Assembly (NCBI GenBank): GCA_023653785.1
Contig: JAMKCH010079247.1
Coordinates: 62,001-126,000, forward strand
DNA from: Ophioderma brevispina
Lineage: Eukaryota; Echinodermata; Ophiuroidea; Amphilepidida; Ophiodermatidae
Length of the DNA stretch: 64,000 nt
Direction of reading: 5' to 3'
The notes below the pieces were generated by a model, which was not told the DNA's origin, did not search any database, and worked only from the letters and a program-made list of their open reading frames with translations. Numbering within the stretch: position 1 is the first letter of the stretch; every line of letters starts with the position of its first letter. This document shows, in pieces, positions 23,431 to 34,601 of the stretch. Both the position numbers and the translations under genes were made by a program.

Positions 23431-24410
23431 TACAACGTTCCAGAACGTTTGTATGAGACTTCCTTACTATTTATTAATCGTGGCCAAACCACCTGTCAGC
23501 AAAGCAGCCAGAGTAAAGGAAGGATGCTAAGCATCAATACCATTAGGCTCATAAGGTGAGGAATGTTGGTATATATATACTATATATATAACATAACTGT
23601 AATATTCTTCTCATGAGGTGCTATTATATGCATCATGGTATGTTTATGGATGTACATTGGGGCAAAATTATTCAGCTTCCATAAAATTCCACATGGCGTG
23701 AAACCCCGTATCAACTGAGACTACCGCGGCTCCACTTCCTCTACCTAGTGACCCGTGTGGCAGTCACGCACTAGTTGGATCAATTCGTAAATGTATAACA
23801 TGGATGAAAGGTAGAATATACTCACCAGAATGTTGTGAGATTATTCTATTAACATACATGTATACTTAACGAATGATCCAACTAGTAGAACCCTCATCCA
23901 GGCCCTTCCCCGCAAGTGGAGCCTTGGGAAGGTACAAAGGATCCTGTGTGCCAGTTACAAATCAGGATGGGCATACCTCTTCTAGCATGGGACCGCTACC
24001 CAGGCATGGGCGCACCGAAATTTTTAATGTTGCTAAGGGGTTCTTCAAGGCTTTTATATCACAAAAAATGCACTATTGTTCCTTTTGTGTAAGCTATACA
24101 TGTATGTAAATAGAATAATCTCAATATTCTGGTGAGTATATTTTTAACTGCCTGTCCATTCTGTCTGTCTGTTTTGGAGAATCTTAGAAGATTTCCTTGG
24201 TACCCCTATTTACCACAGGAATTTTTTTTTTTTACTTACGCCCAAACACTATTAAAACACCATCCCTAAGGTGAAAACTACAAAATAATTTGGTTTCATT
24301 ATGATACTTTTGGGCAGGGGGGTACTTTTGACTCTTGCTGAATCTTTTGCTCAAATTCAAACCAAGCCTATATGTAGCATTCTTGTAAATGGTGAATATT
24401 TACACTCTTC

Positions 24411-24596
24411 CAATTTGCTGTAGAAGTGCCTCGTAATAGGATTCGTTGTCCTGGCAATCGGTCCAAACAAATTACGGGGCTTATAACGGGGGAATTCAAA
24501 TCTTTCATTGTATGGCATGTGTCCTGCCGCCTGTGATTTGTTTGGACTGATTGCTGGGCAACAAATCCTATTACGTGGCACTTCTACAGCAAATTG
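24411..24596. mobile_element. Fold-back MITE, 186 bp
   Basis: About 60 bases at each end are inverted copies (CAATTTGCTGTAGAAGTGCC at the left and its complement at the right), leaving a loop of roughly 60 bases. It is a compact hairpin-forming non-autonomous transposon 190 bases before a CUB exon. Confidence 0.8.
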
Positions 24597-24782
24597 TGTT
24601 CAAATCTCACTCATCAGTCACATGTTGCCAGCTAGAGCAGTATAAATAAATTTGTCCAAACTTATATTATCCTAATCCCCTGCTGCTACAAAACTGATTC
24701 CTCCAAACATGTAAGAATGGATTGAATGAGTTTTGGGGAAAATGTTCATTTTTCATTCGAGTACTGCTTATTTGTTTCTCAG

Positions 24783-24870
24783 GTGGTGGTGAAATTTTAC
24801 CATGGTCCAGTCCCAGCTTTACACCAGCTGTTTGCTGAATATGACAGTCTGCAAAGAGTGGAACCAAAAT
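24783..24870 (+). CDS. CUB1 exon B2
   Basis: Acceptor TTTGTTTCTCAG and donor AAAT|GTGAGT bound an 88-base exon starting in phase 0 and ending in phase 1. It encodes 'VVVKFYHGPVPALHQLFAEY', the last strands of CUB1 (the final 'FAEY' replaces the family's G-F-x-A-x-Y), plus a short linker. It completes the domain begun at 8564 and 9367 and uses a phase-1 border like all other domain ends here. Confidence 0.85.
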
Positions 24871-25146
24871 GTGAGTCACAGTGAATAGAAACATAGGCTC
24901 ATAAAGTCATAATAGAAGGACATAAATACAATTACATTGCTGAAATAGAAATTCAAAAAAGTTACGCCATTATGATTTAAGGGGCAAAACAATTCCACCA
25001 GAATATGCGCAACTGATATTTAGGCAATTGCATAAAACCTTGGGCAAAAATAATTTAGCATTAAAGCTTTGTGCACTAAAAACAAAATCTTGGGCCCACA
25101 TGCACCCTATGCACTTAAGTGTTAATTATACTAAATTACTTTACAG

Positions 25147-25337
25147 GGTACAAAGTGTTGACAGAAGATACTGGCCATTTCTCGAGTCCACGCTACCCAA
25201 AGCTTTACCCAAGTAATGTTCCACTGTCGGAATTCTTGCTGCATGCCAATGCACACCAGTTAATTGTCGTGGTGTTCACAGACTTTGGTATAGAAGGCCC
25301 GGACAGCAGTGGCAAATGTCAGTATGACTTTGTGAGG
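25147..25337 (+). CDS. CUB2 exon A, lacking Cys1 and Cys2
   Basis: A 191-base exon (two bases plus 63 codons) between TACTTTACAG and AGG|GTAAGT. It reads 'YKVLTEDTGHFSSPRYP' through 'LIVVVFTDFGIEG' to 'GKCQYDFVR'. The codon at the Cys1 position, formed across the splice, is Trp, and the Cys2 position reads 'LSEFLL', so both partners of the first CUB disulfide are missing together while Cys3 remains. The exon is otherwise clean and open. Loss of this pair is known in some CUB domains, so the domain can still fold. Confidence 0.9.
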
Positions 25338-26092
25338 GTAAGTAATTGAGACATTTTTTGGAGGGTAGGTTGGTGCTTTGAACGGTGTTAATTTTGCCCG
25401 AGATTTGCCGAGACTTGTTCAGTGTATACCATATTGTCTGTAATAAAAGCCCAGGGGCATGGAATTTTTCAAAAACAGTTGCTTATTATTGTTCAGCTAA
25501 ATTTCAGATTTGTTCAGGTAAATTTTCCATTTGCAAACCATGCATAGCCAGCACCTGAGTGCCTAAACGATACTGCTCCACACACTAAATCGGACTGACG
25601 TTTGAACATCATCATTCGGCTGCAGAGCAGGTGACCATGAGTTCCATCCAGCTATGGTGGTCATTAGCCATTTTTAACAGTTGACTTTTACTTAGCAATG
25701 TTGTCCATGCCCCCCAGGAGACAACAGTGTTCATTGCCATCCAGGTTTTCTGAGATTTGGTCAATGAAATATGTAAGAATACTATGTTTTAACAAATCTG
25801 AAAGCCTGAAGAGCACAGTCTCATCCCCCATCTGAATTGTCAACCTTAGCATTGTATGTGTTCCTAATGAGCAAATTTGATTATCTGTAAGAAATAAGCA
25901 TTTTTGTATTTTCCATCCATAATTGCAAGGCCAGAGTTACAGCACAGTGGCCTTTTTAGAATTGACTGAAATTTAGGAATAAGCTTTTCTTAAGGATAAA
26001 TAGTAAATCATAAAACAGGTGGCATTAGAATCAGGAACTGTACCTTTTAACTCTAATTTCTAGCCATACCTGCTTCTGTTCATTTTGTTAAG
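25338..26092. other. Intron within CUB2
   Basis: GTAAGT...TTGTTAAG intron of 755 bases. No element or open frame worth listing. Confidence 0.8.
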
Positions 26093-26261
26093 ATTTACGA
26101 TCTGCTGGACAACAGGGAAAAACGTTTCTGCGGTGACCAGCCTCCATTTGGTTGGTGCTCAACTGGCAATGAGGTCCTCGTGACTTTGGTAGTAGATGAA
26201 ACGGCACAGAAGAGAGGATTCTACGCAAACTACGCCTTCCTACCTCGACCGGATCCATCAA
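26093..26261 (+). CDS. CUB2 exon B
   Basis: Starts in phase 0 after GTTAAG and ends in phase 1 before GTGAGG; 169 bases. It encodes 'IYDLLDNREKRFCG' with Cys4, 'PPFGWCSTGNEVLVTL' and the closing 'RGFYANY', followed by a Pro-rich linker 'LPRPDPSS'. An additional cysteine (WCST) is not part of the usual CUB pattern and would be unpaired in this domain. Confidence 0.9.
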
Positions 26262-27238
26262 GTGAGGACTCCCTAAACCTTTCTCAAAGGACAATGCCAC
26301 ATTTGATTGATGTATTTAATGTACAGCATCTTTCTTGTTTAAAATTAAATTCTTGCTCAAAGACAATCGGGGGGGGGGGAATGATTTGTGAAAGACAGTA
26401 TTTGGAGGTGGTATCATTGTGGTTAATTTCTGGACCCGTGCTAAGCAATTTCCTGGGCCTCTCGCACCAAGGATTTTAGTGGTAAAGATTGGCCTGTTGT
26501 AACATACAACCAGATCAATTTGTAAGCAGACCAGAATGATATCGAGTTAGTTTCATTGAAAAAAAAAGCCTAGAGGCGAGACATTGTCTAGAAAACAAGA
26601 GCAGGTTCTGGTCAGAATTGTCTGTCTCCCTAGCTGATAGCAATGGTTCAGTTTCACTGTGCTAAATCAGTGAAACTGCTGAAGTGAATATGGGCTTGAA
26701 GTCGCCCAAAGTCCCAGGGAAAGTGTTAAAACCACTGAGATTTGGACGATGCTTGAAATATGAGGGACTATTTATCTGGAAGGCCCATTCTTGAAGACCT
26801 CCTTGTAACCTATTGATTTATCAGCTTACCCAAATAAATGATGTAGCTGGCACAACATGTCCAAGTCAAAATGTTGAACACTTCTTTGGAATGGTTTTCG
26901 TGCATTGATCTTCTTGAAACACTGTTTTTACAGGGGTCTTTATCAAAGCCACTCAAATATTTTCTGACTGCAATGCAACAAATCATTCAAATCGGATTTT
27001 GGCGTTATCGGGAACATGCACCACGAGCAATGATAAGTAATTGTGTTATGAGTTGTGTGTAATGGTAAGGGAATACGGTTTTACAAAGTCATGGGAGAGA
27101 TGGCTTCTAAACGACCACAAGAGTCATTTTGACCATTTCAAAATCGCTGGCTTAAACTAAGATTTATGTCATGGCCGATTCCAAATGCAGTCATAAAAAT
27201 GCATAAGTTTGAAATTGTTGAAAAAGTTTAAAAATGGT
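26262..27238. other. Start of intron between CUB2 and CUB3
   Basis: Part of a 7.8-kb intron (26262-34028). This section holds a G run near 26370 and no recognised element. Confidence 0.7.
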
Positions 27239-27387
27239 TTAAAGCGGCACTGGCACATTTCACCAAATATGATAGTTCTAAATTTGCTCTCAATGGATAG
27301 CTGGGCTTGGGAAGAATAGAGATACATTTTACACATAAAATAACATACTCAAAAACCAGATAGGGACGGTGGCTTAATAAGAGGTTA

Positions 27388-29066
27388 GGTAGAGAAAGAT
27401 CCTAATCAAAAAGTTTTTTCCTTAAAGAACATTAATTTCGTTTTGTGCGTTTTTAGTAATTTCCACCATGAAAAATCTAAAAATGCTAATTACCGATTTT
27501 AATCATGTTTGTTTCTTTAGCAACGTCTTTATACCTAGTTAGGTTATTTTGCAAAAAACTCACAGAAATAAAAATAGAAAACACTTCTTTTTCTATACAG
27601 AACCAGGGAATCGGGCAAATACAACCTCTTTTACATCTAGGTTGTTAGGGGAAGCAGGTAATGGCCTGGCACGAACACTGTGTTAATTGACAGTGAGTAT
27701 CCTAAAAAACTATTTCAGCTATTTCTCAGTTGTCGATTTTGACCAAAGCGGTCATATTGATGCACAATATCTCCAGTTTGTTTTTCAATAAAATGCCATT
27801 TGGCCAGAGTTGTTATTAGATGACTTGCTTGTACTGACATTTTTATTTTTCAATAATTATACCATGTGATTTGGAGTCTTCGCATTAAATATTAACCCTT
27901 AACCCGGACCGGGTCGTTTTGCTGACCAAAGGCCCAAGGAAACGAGGTGTGCAATCTATTTTTATTTTTACGGCCCCAGAAGATGCAACGAGAAACAAAT
28001 TTTGCGTTCATTGCATCTCGGCCGTTTTTCTCGGCACAGATATAAGTCGCGTAACAGTCGTTAACGGCCCGATGCAACGATGAAGAACTCGAGAATTTCC
28101 CGGAAGACGGCCAGATGCAACGAGGAACATGCGTCATTTTCCCGGAAGACGGCCAGATGCAACAAGCGGAAACATCGCGCCATTTTACGGAAAGAGAAAA
28201 AGACGTCCCAGAATGAACACGAGGGGAACATCGCGGTTCGCGAATGCATGAGACAGGGAATCCTAAAAAATAATAATGGTAGCGTACTGCACACTGATTG
28301 ATGAAATCGCTTATAGTTCGCCAGTCGTTGAGTGGCGCTATTACGCTACGCCATAGTCGTGCGTGGCGCTATACGCTACGTAATGCTACGGTTTCGTTCA
28401 TGAATGAGTTTTGTAATAAAAGTAGCTTATCGAACCAAATGGTGGCGCTATCACCATCGTATAATCGAATTGTCTATGGGCATTTGTACCACAGTTGTCA
28501 CACGCCTGATGAAAAGCATTGCCGCTTGGGGCAAACACCGTCCGGATCCGAAATGGCAGTGAAAAAGCATCGCATCATTTAACGGAATGACCCGTCCCAG
28601 GTGCAACAGAGGAACATGCGTTCATTCCGGGAAGCGGCCGAGATGCAACGAGAAACATTTCCACCCGGTACCACGTTTTCGTTGACACCGCATTGGTCTG
28701 GGCCGGTTTTAGGGTTAATGAGCTGCACAAAAATTCACGTAATTTTCATATTTGTGAATATGAATCAAACCTTTTCATGAATTAGAAAAAATTAAATCGT
28801 CCAGTACAAGAGAAATGGGAAAAATTGTGTCATATCCTAAATACCCAGTGGATGTTGATAGATGGTACACGTCTGGCCAGGAGGGAGCGCCTCAAAATTT
28901 CTTCAAAATGGCACCCATTGGTGGCCATAATTGATCTCTTATTTGCATAATCTATTCAGAAAAGTGTCGGATTGCACATAATTCCCCATTTATACTTTAA
29001 GATTATGTATGAAAAGACATGAAAAGTGTTTAATGAAGAATTCAGGTGATTAGGATCTTTCTACCC
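27388..29066. mobile_element. Inner inverted-repeat element nested in 27243-30512
   Basis: GGTAGAGAAAGATCCTAATC at the left mirrors GATTAGGATCTTTCTACCC at the right (29047-29066), next to TTAA on the right and TTAG on the left. Removing this segment brings together sequence that matches the uninterrupted short copy at 48.9-49.0 kb, which supports it being an insertion. Confidence 0.65.
27896..28714. mobile_element. piggyBac-like MITE with internal tandem units, innermost of the nest
   Basis: TTAA lies on both sides (27892-27895 and 28715-28718). The ends are inverted: CCCTTAACCCGGACC at the left, complement of CCCTAAAACCGGCCCAGACC at the right. CCC next to TTAA is typical for piggyBac. Inside, a unit of about 45 bases containing AGATGCAACGAGGAACATGC and CGGAAGACGGCC recurs around 28040-28170 and 28590-28660, and GTGGCGCTAT recurs near 28335-28445. 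The segment is clearly richer in G+C than its surroundings. Confidence 0.72.
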
Positions 29067-30533
29067 TTAAAGAGATCCAGGTTAATTTGTAGGAAATTTT
29101 AAGTTTCCATAACTTTAATCAACAAATGTGTTATATTACTGAATATTATACGACTAATAACAACTGATATTAAAACCACCCAAAATGTTACAGGACCCGG
29201 TTCATCAAAACACAGGGGGCATGCGTGGGAAACTGCATATGGCATGCATTTCTTGTGTTAAATGCCCATTTTCCGTCATCTGCTGACTTAATGTCGCCGC
29301 GTCATTAATATAAATTGTTCTGTGTTATGACATATCGTAAGCCGTCAAAGGTCAGAAATACCTTTCAAACACAAACCAAATGAGCGTGTGCCAAGTGATA
29401 TAAATTTTAAATATAAACAGATTTTATTGATTTGTATATAGGTTCAAGAATTTGGTAGTCCAAACAAATTAATAAATCAAAATTACACAATTACACACAA
29501 TTTTATAACTGTACTTACTGTTCCAAAAAGGCGTTGCAGTTCAACGATGAAATGTCCTCTCAGCGGAGACTCCAAAATGACAGCGCACAAGTTCATACAA
29601 AATTCAGGTAATATATTCCAAGGGAATCTTCTCAGTCCTGAAGGTAATCTTGTCCAGCAGTTCAAGACGACGGGGCTTTCCCTCGACGACAACTGTTCCA
29701 CAATAATAAAATCCAGGTAATATACCACCATCAGTCTGTCGCTATGTCCTCATATTAGACCACAAATTGGAATCCCTTTTTGATTCCGAAAACTGAAGCT
29801 CTTTGGCTTTAAAGACGACAGCAGACAATTTAGCTATCAAGCTCCGGCGGCATCCAAAGAATTAAATCCTGGCACTAGATGTAGAACTCAAATCTACCAT
29901 TATTGTAGAGTAAAACTAGCTATAATTATACTGTATAGCTCCAGAGCTCTGTTTAGCTCCGATTACAACTGCTGGCGGCGAGACTTAGCTTAAATCTCAA
30001 ATATATGCTGACTTCACAAAGATCCCAGTCTAAAAATAGACATTACAACAGCATCATGCATAAACATAACCTGAATCACCTCACTTTCCATATATAACTT
30101 TGTGGGGAAATTCCCTGATCTTACAATGTTTTGATCTTGCAAAGCATAAACAATTTGACTCAGTTACTAAGTTTAGCATTCATGGGGAATTCCCTTTTCT
30201 CCCCTTGTGCAATCTTAACAGGTGCATTTTGCATAAACAACTCTAGGGAATCCCCTTTTCTCTCTTTTATAGTAAACAAAGTGCTTTTCCTGTGAGAAAT
30301 CTTTTCTCAAATAAAATTGAGAAAATAATATTTTTAAAAGTTTAATCAGAAAAATGGAGGCTGTATAACATCTGTTTACCCATAAAGACGCTGATTTGGT
30401 CTTAATCATTTCAAGTGAGGGCTTTTGTATATAAAAGCTTTACAACCAGGCAAAAATATTGATTTTGAAAAATCTTGAGGTTTCACTATTTTTCAAATGT
30501 GCCAGTGTCTCTTTAACAAAGTTTGACAATTTC

Positions 30534-33500
30534 ATGCAGGCGTCACTTTGAAGCGTGGACCCACCCTCCTCACGTCATCACCTTTCTTCACCTGGGCCAA
30601 TTATTTATCACGTCAGGATTTCACCACTACTTCACTTGCTTTACAAAAAACAAAGGCACGGTATCACTATATCTGCAAATTTGTTAGTCCAGGCTTCACC
30701 CTTTGATTTATTTCCAAAGGTGACGCTTCACTTTTGTCAATTTTGGCAGATCTGAAGCTTCACCACCGTTTCACCATACTGAAAATTACATAGTTTAAGC
30801 TTCACCACTGTTTCGCCTTCACTATTAGCTTTTGATGTATTTCAAGCTTCGTCTTTCACAATCATACTTCACCAATGTTCATTTATTACAAGACCATGAC
30901 TACAATTATGATGTTTGTATGTAGGTATATGTATGTGTGTCTGTGTATGTGTGTGTATGTGTATATATGTGTGTATGTATATGTGTATGTGCAAGATGCA
31001 CACTTCAAGAATTACTGATAGTTTCAATTGAATTGTTATTCTTCTTTTTGGCAAAGTATAGGCCTATTCTCCATAGGCTTGAAGTATAGGTATATAAACA
31101 ACTAGAATTTCGCGGTTCTCGGCTTTCGCGCTCGCTATATTCAAAGAATATAAGCTGTGGGCCGCCCCATGACCTTTGACCCTAGCACGTGACCTTTTGA
31201 TCTCATCAACATATGAGGGATCGCATGGTGCACCTATGACAAAAGTTTGGTTCCAATTGAACTTCAAGTTTTCAATTTAGATCAATTTTACATTTTTAGG
31301 CCATTTTTCAACTTGACCTCACATGACCTTTGACCTTTCAACACGACCTTTGACCTCATCAACATATGAGGGATCCCATTGTGCACCTATGACAGATGTT
31401 TGGTTCCAATTGAAGTTAAACTTTTCAATTGAGGTCAATTTAAAAAAAAACTTAACAATTTTTGACACACACAAACACACATACATACATACACACGCAC
31501 AACGGATTGCTAAGTGGTCCTGCCAGCTATAGCTGGCAGCCCACAAAAACATTATTCACAACAATGCTGAATAATATTTGTTTTACATTTAGATATTTGC
31601 AAGAATATAAATAATATTTTTATTGGAAAGGGTTTTACTAAGTGTAAGGGTGGACAGTATCGCCGTTCACGGTAATATCGCAATACATACTTGGGTAATC
31701 CCCCGGGGTAATCGGATGTCCTGACGTTTGAAATAAAAAATATACTTTTATTTGCTGTTAACTATTTTGCCTTAAAAAAAAACGTAGCTATGATTAATTC
31801 CTTGGTTCCTAAAAATGAGAGCTAATGATCAAGATTTACCTTTGATGTTGCTGAAACGTGTAGGCCTATGTTATTCCTTTACGAGGGCCTACTATAAGGT
31901 TGTGTGATTCAATTAGGCTTTTCGCATTTTTCCCGAAGCCGTATATTTTGTCAGGGTTGTTGAAAAGTTGATTCCAGTAATTCGTTCAAATACCATCTTC
32001 TCTGGTTGAAAATCAACATTTGACACTGATTTTAGCCGGAAAAAATCATTAAATGCTATCAAAAACTTCCCCATATTCATAATATTTGAAGCTAAACCAC
32101 AACAATCGGATCAATAAGAAGGGGTCTTCCAGGATCAATCGGCAAACAAGAACGATCGAATGTGCTGTCGGTAGAGCGGCACACATAAAGCATATTACGT
32201 CTCGATGATTGACAGTTTTTACATCAAGCTCCAGTTTTCACAACAAGCTCGTTCAAGATCAGTGACGATTAACGCAAATTAATAACACCAAGTGTACGCA
32301 AATATTAAGTTAAAAACCGAAAAAATAACCTAAAATATACGAAGAATAAATAATAATCATAAATTTTTAGTAAGGAGTTAAAATCTGGAAGACAAGTATC
32401 GAGAAAATAGCAGCTCAAAAGGCACGTGGATGGAACCCTTGACGAGCGAAGAGGGAAACCCGTCGACTATGACGGCCATTACGCCCAAGTGGTTTGGTTA
32501 CGTTCTTTCATTCAGTTCGCGAGTCGGATTTTGTAACATGGAGGTGGAAAATATTTCATGGTCTCTAATTGCACCGATCTTTGCTGATAGGAATATAGGT
32601 TATCATTTTCAACCGCAATCAAATTCGACTCATCTTTATTCCATGTCCATATTTGTTTGTTTTATGTATTTTCACCCGGTTATCTCTTTTACTTTTCCGT
32701 TGCTTTGTGTTTGCCGCCGACTAAGGCGGTGTGATGGAAGGGATGGTCCTTAGTTACTTTAAAATTATAACCGGTAATTTTATAATTTCTTGCTTGAGAC
32801 GAGCATTTTGTTATTTATTTTTCATCTTATCTGATGTAGGGGGCCTACCCTATAGTTCATACAGGTTTGTTTTAATTTCAATAGGTCTATGTAATTAAAT
32901 ATTTACGTCTTTTTCATCCCTTGGAAATAAAATGAGAAAGTCCATTGACGTTACAGCAGCCAATGGTTAGTTCCGACAATCAGCTGATCGCAAGTCAATC
33001 ACATCGATTTTTTTAAAGTAAAGTTATACAAAACAGTGAGGTAGACATAAAGCTAAACGTTGATCAGTCATGATCTCGGATTATCCCAAAGATTATCTTT
33101 TACTCTTTCAATACAACCCATTTATAGGTGTACCACTTCAAACTTGTTGGCAGCGTGGTAAGTGGATACCCCTGTGCGTCGCAAACAATTATTGATTTTG
33201 ATAACAATAACTACACCAAATTTGTTCTTAGTTTCACAAGTGCTGCCGACTCTCTGTGTCGATGATCCGCCGGACGGCGGTGATTCTTCATGGTGCTTTG
33301 TGAGGATTTGTGAGGAAATGCACGATTTCGACACGTTTTCGACGCGACCGACGTAATGGATTTGACGTCTTATCACCAGGAATCACAAATCACGCGTCAA
33401 AGCTTCACCCCTTTCAAAAACATTATAGGTAAAGCTTCACCAAATGAAAATAAAAGAACGCCAGGACTTCACTATAGCAAGAAATATATTGACCTGAAGC

Positions 33501-33575
33501 TTCTACGTCGAGTCGGCGTCGATATTTGGCGACCCGTGAGGAGGGTGGGTCCACGCTTCAAATTGACGCCTGCAT
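30534..33575. mobile_element. 3-kb DNA transposon-like element with ~42-bp inverted ends
   Basis: ATGCAGGCGTCACTTTGAAG at the left and its near-complement at 33533-33575 are inverted, extending through a shared GGACCCACCCTCCTC block. Next to both ends the motif (G)CTTCACC is repeated several times (30610-30870 and 33400-33470), the kind of subterminal repeat that transposases of several superfamilies bind. No target duplication is obvious and no transposase frame is readable. It contains the Helitron-like segment at 31102-31543. Confidence 0.75.
31102..31543 (-). mobile_element. Helitron-like non-autonomous element (copy 1)
   Basis: On the minus strand it begins with a perfect palindrome (CTGCCAGCTATAGCTGGCAG) and ends with a short GCG/CGC hairpin followed by AATTCTAG and then T. 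A hairpin about ten bases before CTAG-T fits a Helitron 3' end. The body repeats AGGTCAAAGGTCA-type units. A second copy lies at 45325-45729. The Helitron call is inferred from the ends only; no Rep/helicase is present. Confidence 0.5.
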
Positions 33576-33615
33576 TAATCTGAACGACTAGAGTCATCTG
33601 TACGGATGTCCCAAA

Positions 33616-33906
33616 TTAAAGGGTTTTCTCTTTTCAGGGTTTATTTTTTTACCCCTCTTTTAGGGAGGAGTCATTATTTATGCCAGGTGAAGGGAGGATT
33701 TTAGGGGGTTTACAAAAAAAATTGTAAACAAGAGGGGAAACATGAAAAAAAGTCAAGGAGAGAGGGAACACAAACCTTTCAATGGAGAAATCCCATAAAA
33801 TAAGGGGTGTGAAATTTTGGAATTTAAGTGAAGGGAACATGAAATTTTTTGCTGGAAAAAAAAATCCTCTATATCCCCCTGATAAAAATGATGACCGCAC
33901 CCTTAA
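33616..33906. mobile_element. Possible TTAA-flanked MITE
   Basis: TTAA occurs at 33616-33619 and 33903-33906 with AGGGT and ACCCT facing inward. The inverted ends are short and the interior only weakly symmetrical, so this is a tentative call. Confidence 0.35.
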
Positions 33907-34028
33907 AACCTAGCACTACCTCTGAAAGTAATAGCGCCAAATTATGCATTGATCAAAATTTATTTGGATTTGGAATATACATTTTCATTATTATTCTTTA
34001 TATCTACATAATGTTGAAATCTTTGCAG

Positions 34029-34210
34029 CTTGTGGTGGTCTATTCCTGGAAAGCACTGGCCAGATGACTTCTCCAAACTATCCCCGTTCCTATGGCGACA
34101 ACCAACACTGCGTATATGTGATTCAAGCACCGGCTGACAAGAGAATCGTCATTGAGTTTAATCAGCTGGTACTGGAACCAGACGCAAACTGCCAAAAGGA
34201 TTATCTTAAG
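34029..34210 (+). CDS. CUB3 exon A
   Basis: A 182-base exon (two bases plus 60 codons) after CTTTGCAG and before AAG|GTGGGG. It encodes a standard CUB first half: Cys1 in 'CGGLFLESTGQMTSPNYP', Cys2 in 'DNQHCVYVI', the core strand 'RIVIEFNQLVLE' and Cys3 in 'DANCQKDYLK'. The Glu after Cys1 and the Asp after Cys3 that coordinate calcium in many CUB domains are present. Confidence 0.92.
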
Positions 34211-34601
34211 GTGGGGTTTTGTGAAGTATGTAGTTTTTAGTTTGACATACAAGTACACTATTTCATTGATTCTTGGCTATTATCATTGATTCTTGGCTAT
34301 TATTGGATGATATCCATAAATTGGAGAGAATTATTGGTCACAATTGATCAGACACTTTTGCTTTGTAGTAGTAGTAAATCCAAAGTGTTAAATCCGGTTT
34401 TGTCCCTGTGAACGGGAGTGGCCGAATTCACCTCACACTCGTAGCAACCGCCCTTACTCTCTCCTTCTACTTCACCCGATTCAATGCATCCTCCATCCTC
34501 AACCCAACCCTCATACTCTCCTCCTCCACTTGCTTCTTCCAAGTCTTATTTGCACGTCACCTCCTCCTCAAACCTGCCACCTCAAACTCAAAAGCCCTTA
34601 A

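Larger units (their letters stand above)
17331..24146 (+). mobile_element. Second DIRS-type retrotransposon, very frameshifted
   Basis: The + strand carries the same enzyme order as the element at 1-6449 but with no frame open for more than about 100 codons. Right-end structure is at 23770-24146: the segments 23813-23865 and 24095-24146 are inverted copies (TATACTCACCAGAAT against its complement), and 23770-23797 is inverted against 23863-23886. DIRS elements have such an internal complementary region beside the right terminal repeat. Its 5' part is probably the duplicated block at 13.5-17.3 kb. I found no left terminal repeat. Confidence 0.65.
9451..24782. other. 15.3-kb intron of CUB1, packed with mobile elements
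   Basis: The intron is bounded by a GTAGGT donor and a TTTCTCAG acceptor. Both flanking exons are phase 0 and together complete CUB1. Nearly all of its length is made of the mobile elements listed separately (MITEs, fold-back element, SINE, hAT, second DIRS). All the + strand open frames inside it belong to those elements or are random. Confidence 0.8.
27243..30512. mobile_element. Long TTAA-flanked element (family 2, 3.3 kb) with nested insertions
   Basis: Flanked by TTAA at 27239-27242 and 30513-30516, with inverted ends AGCGGCACTGGCACATTTCA and the complement of AGAGACACTGGCACATTTGA. Its outer and middle parts align in order with the 532-bp element at 48836-49367, which lacks the interior. 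The long copy also holds a further TTAA-like element (27388-29066) and about 1 kb (29335-30385) absent from the short copy. No transposase frame is readable, so even the long copy is non-autonomous or decayed. Confidence 0.8.
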
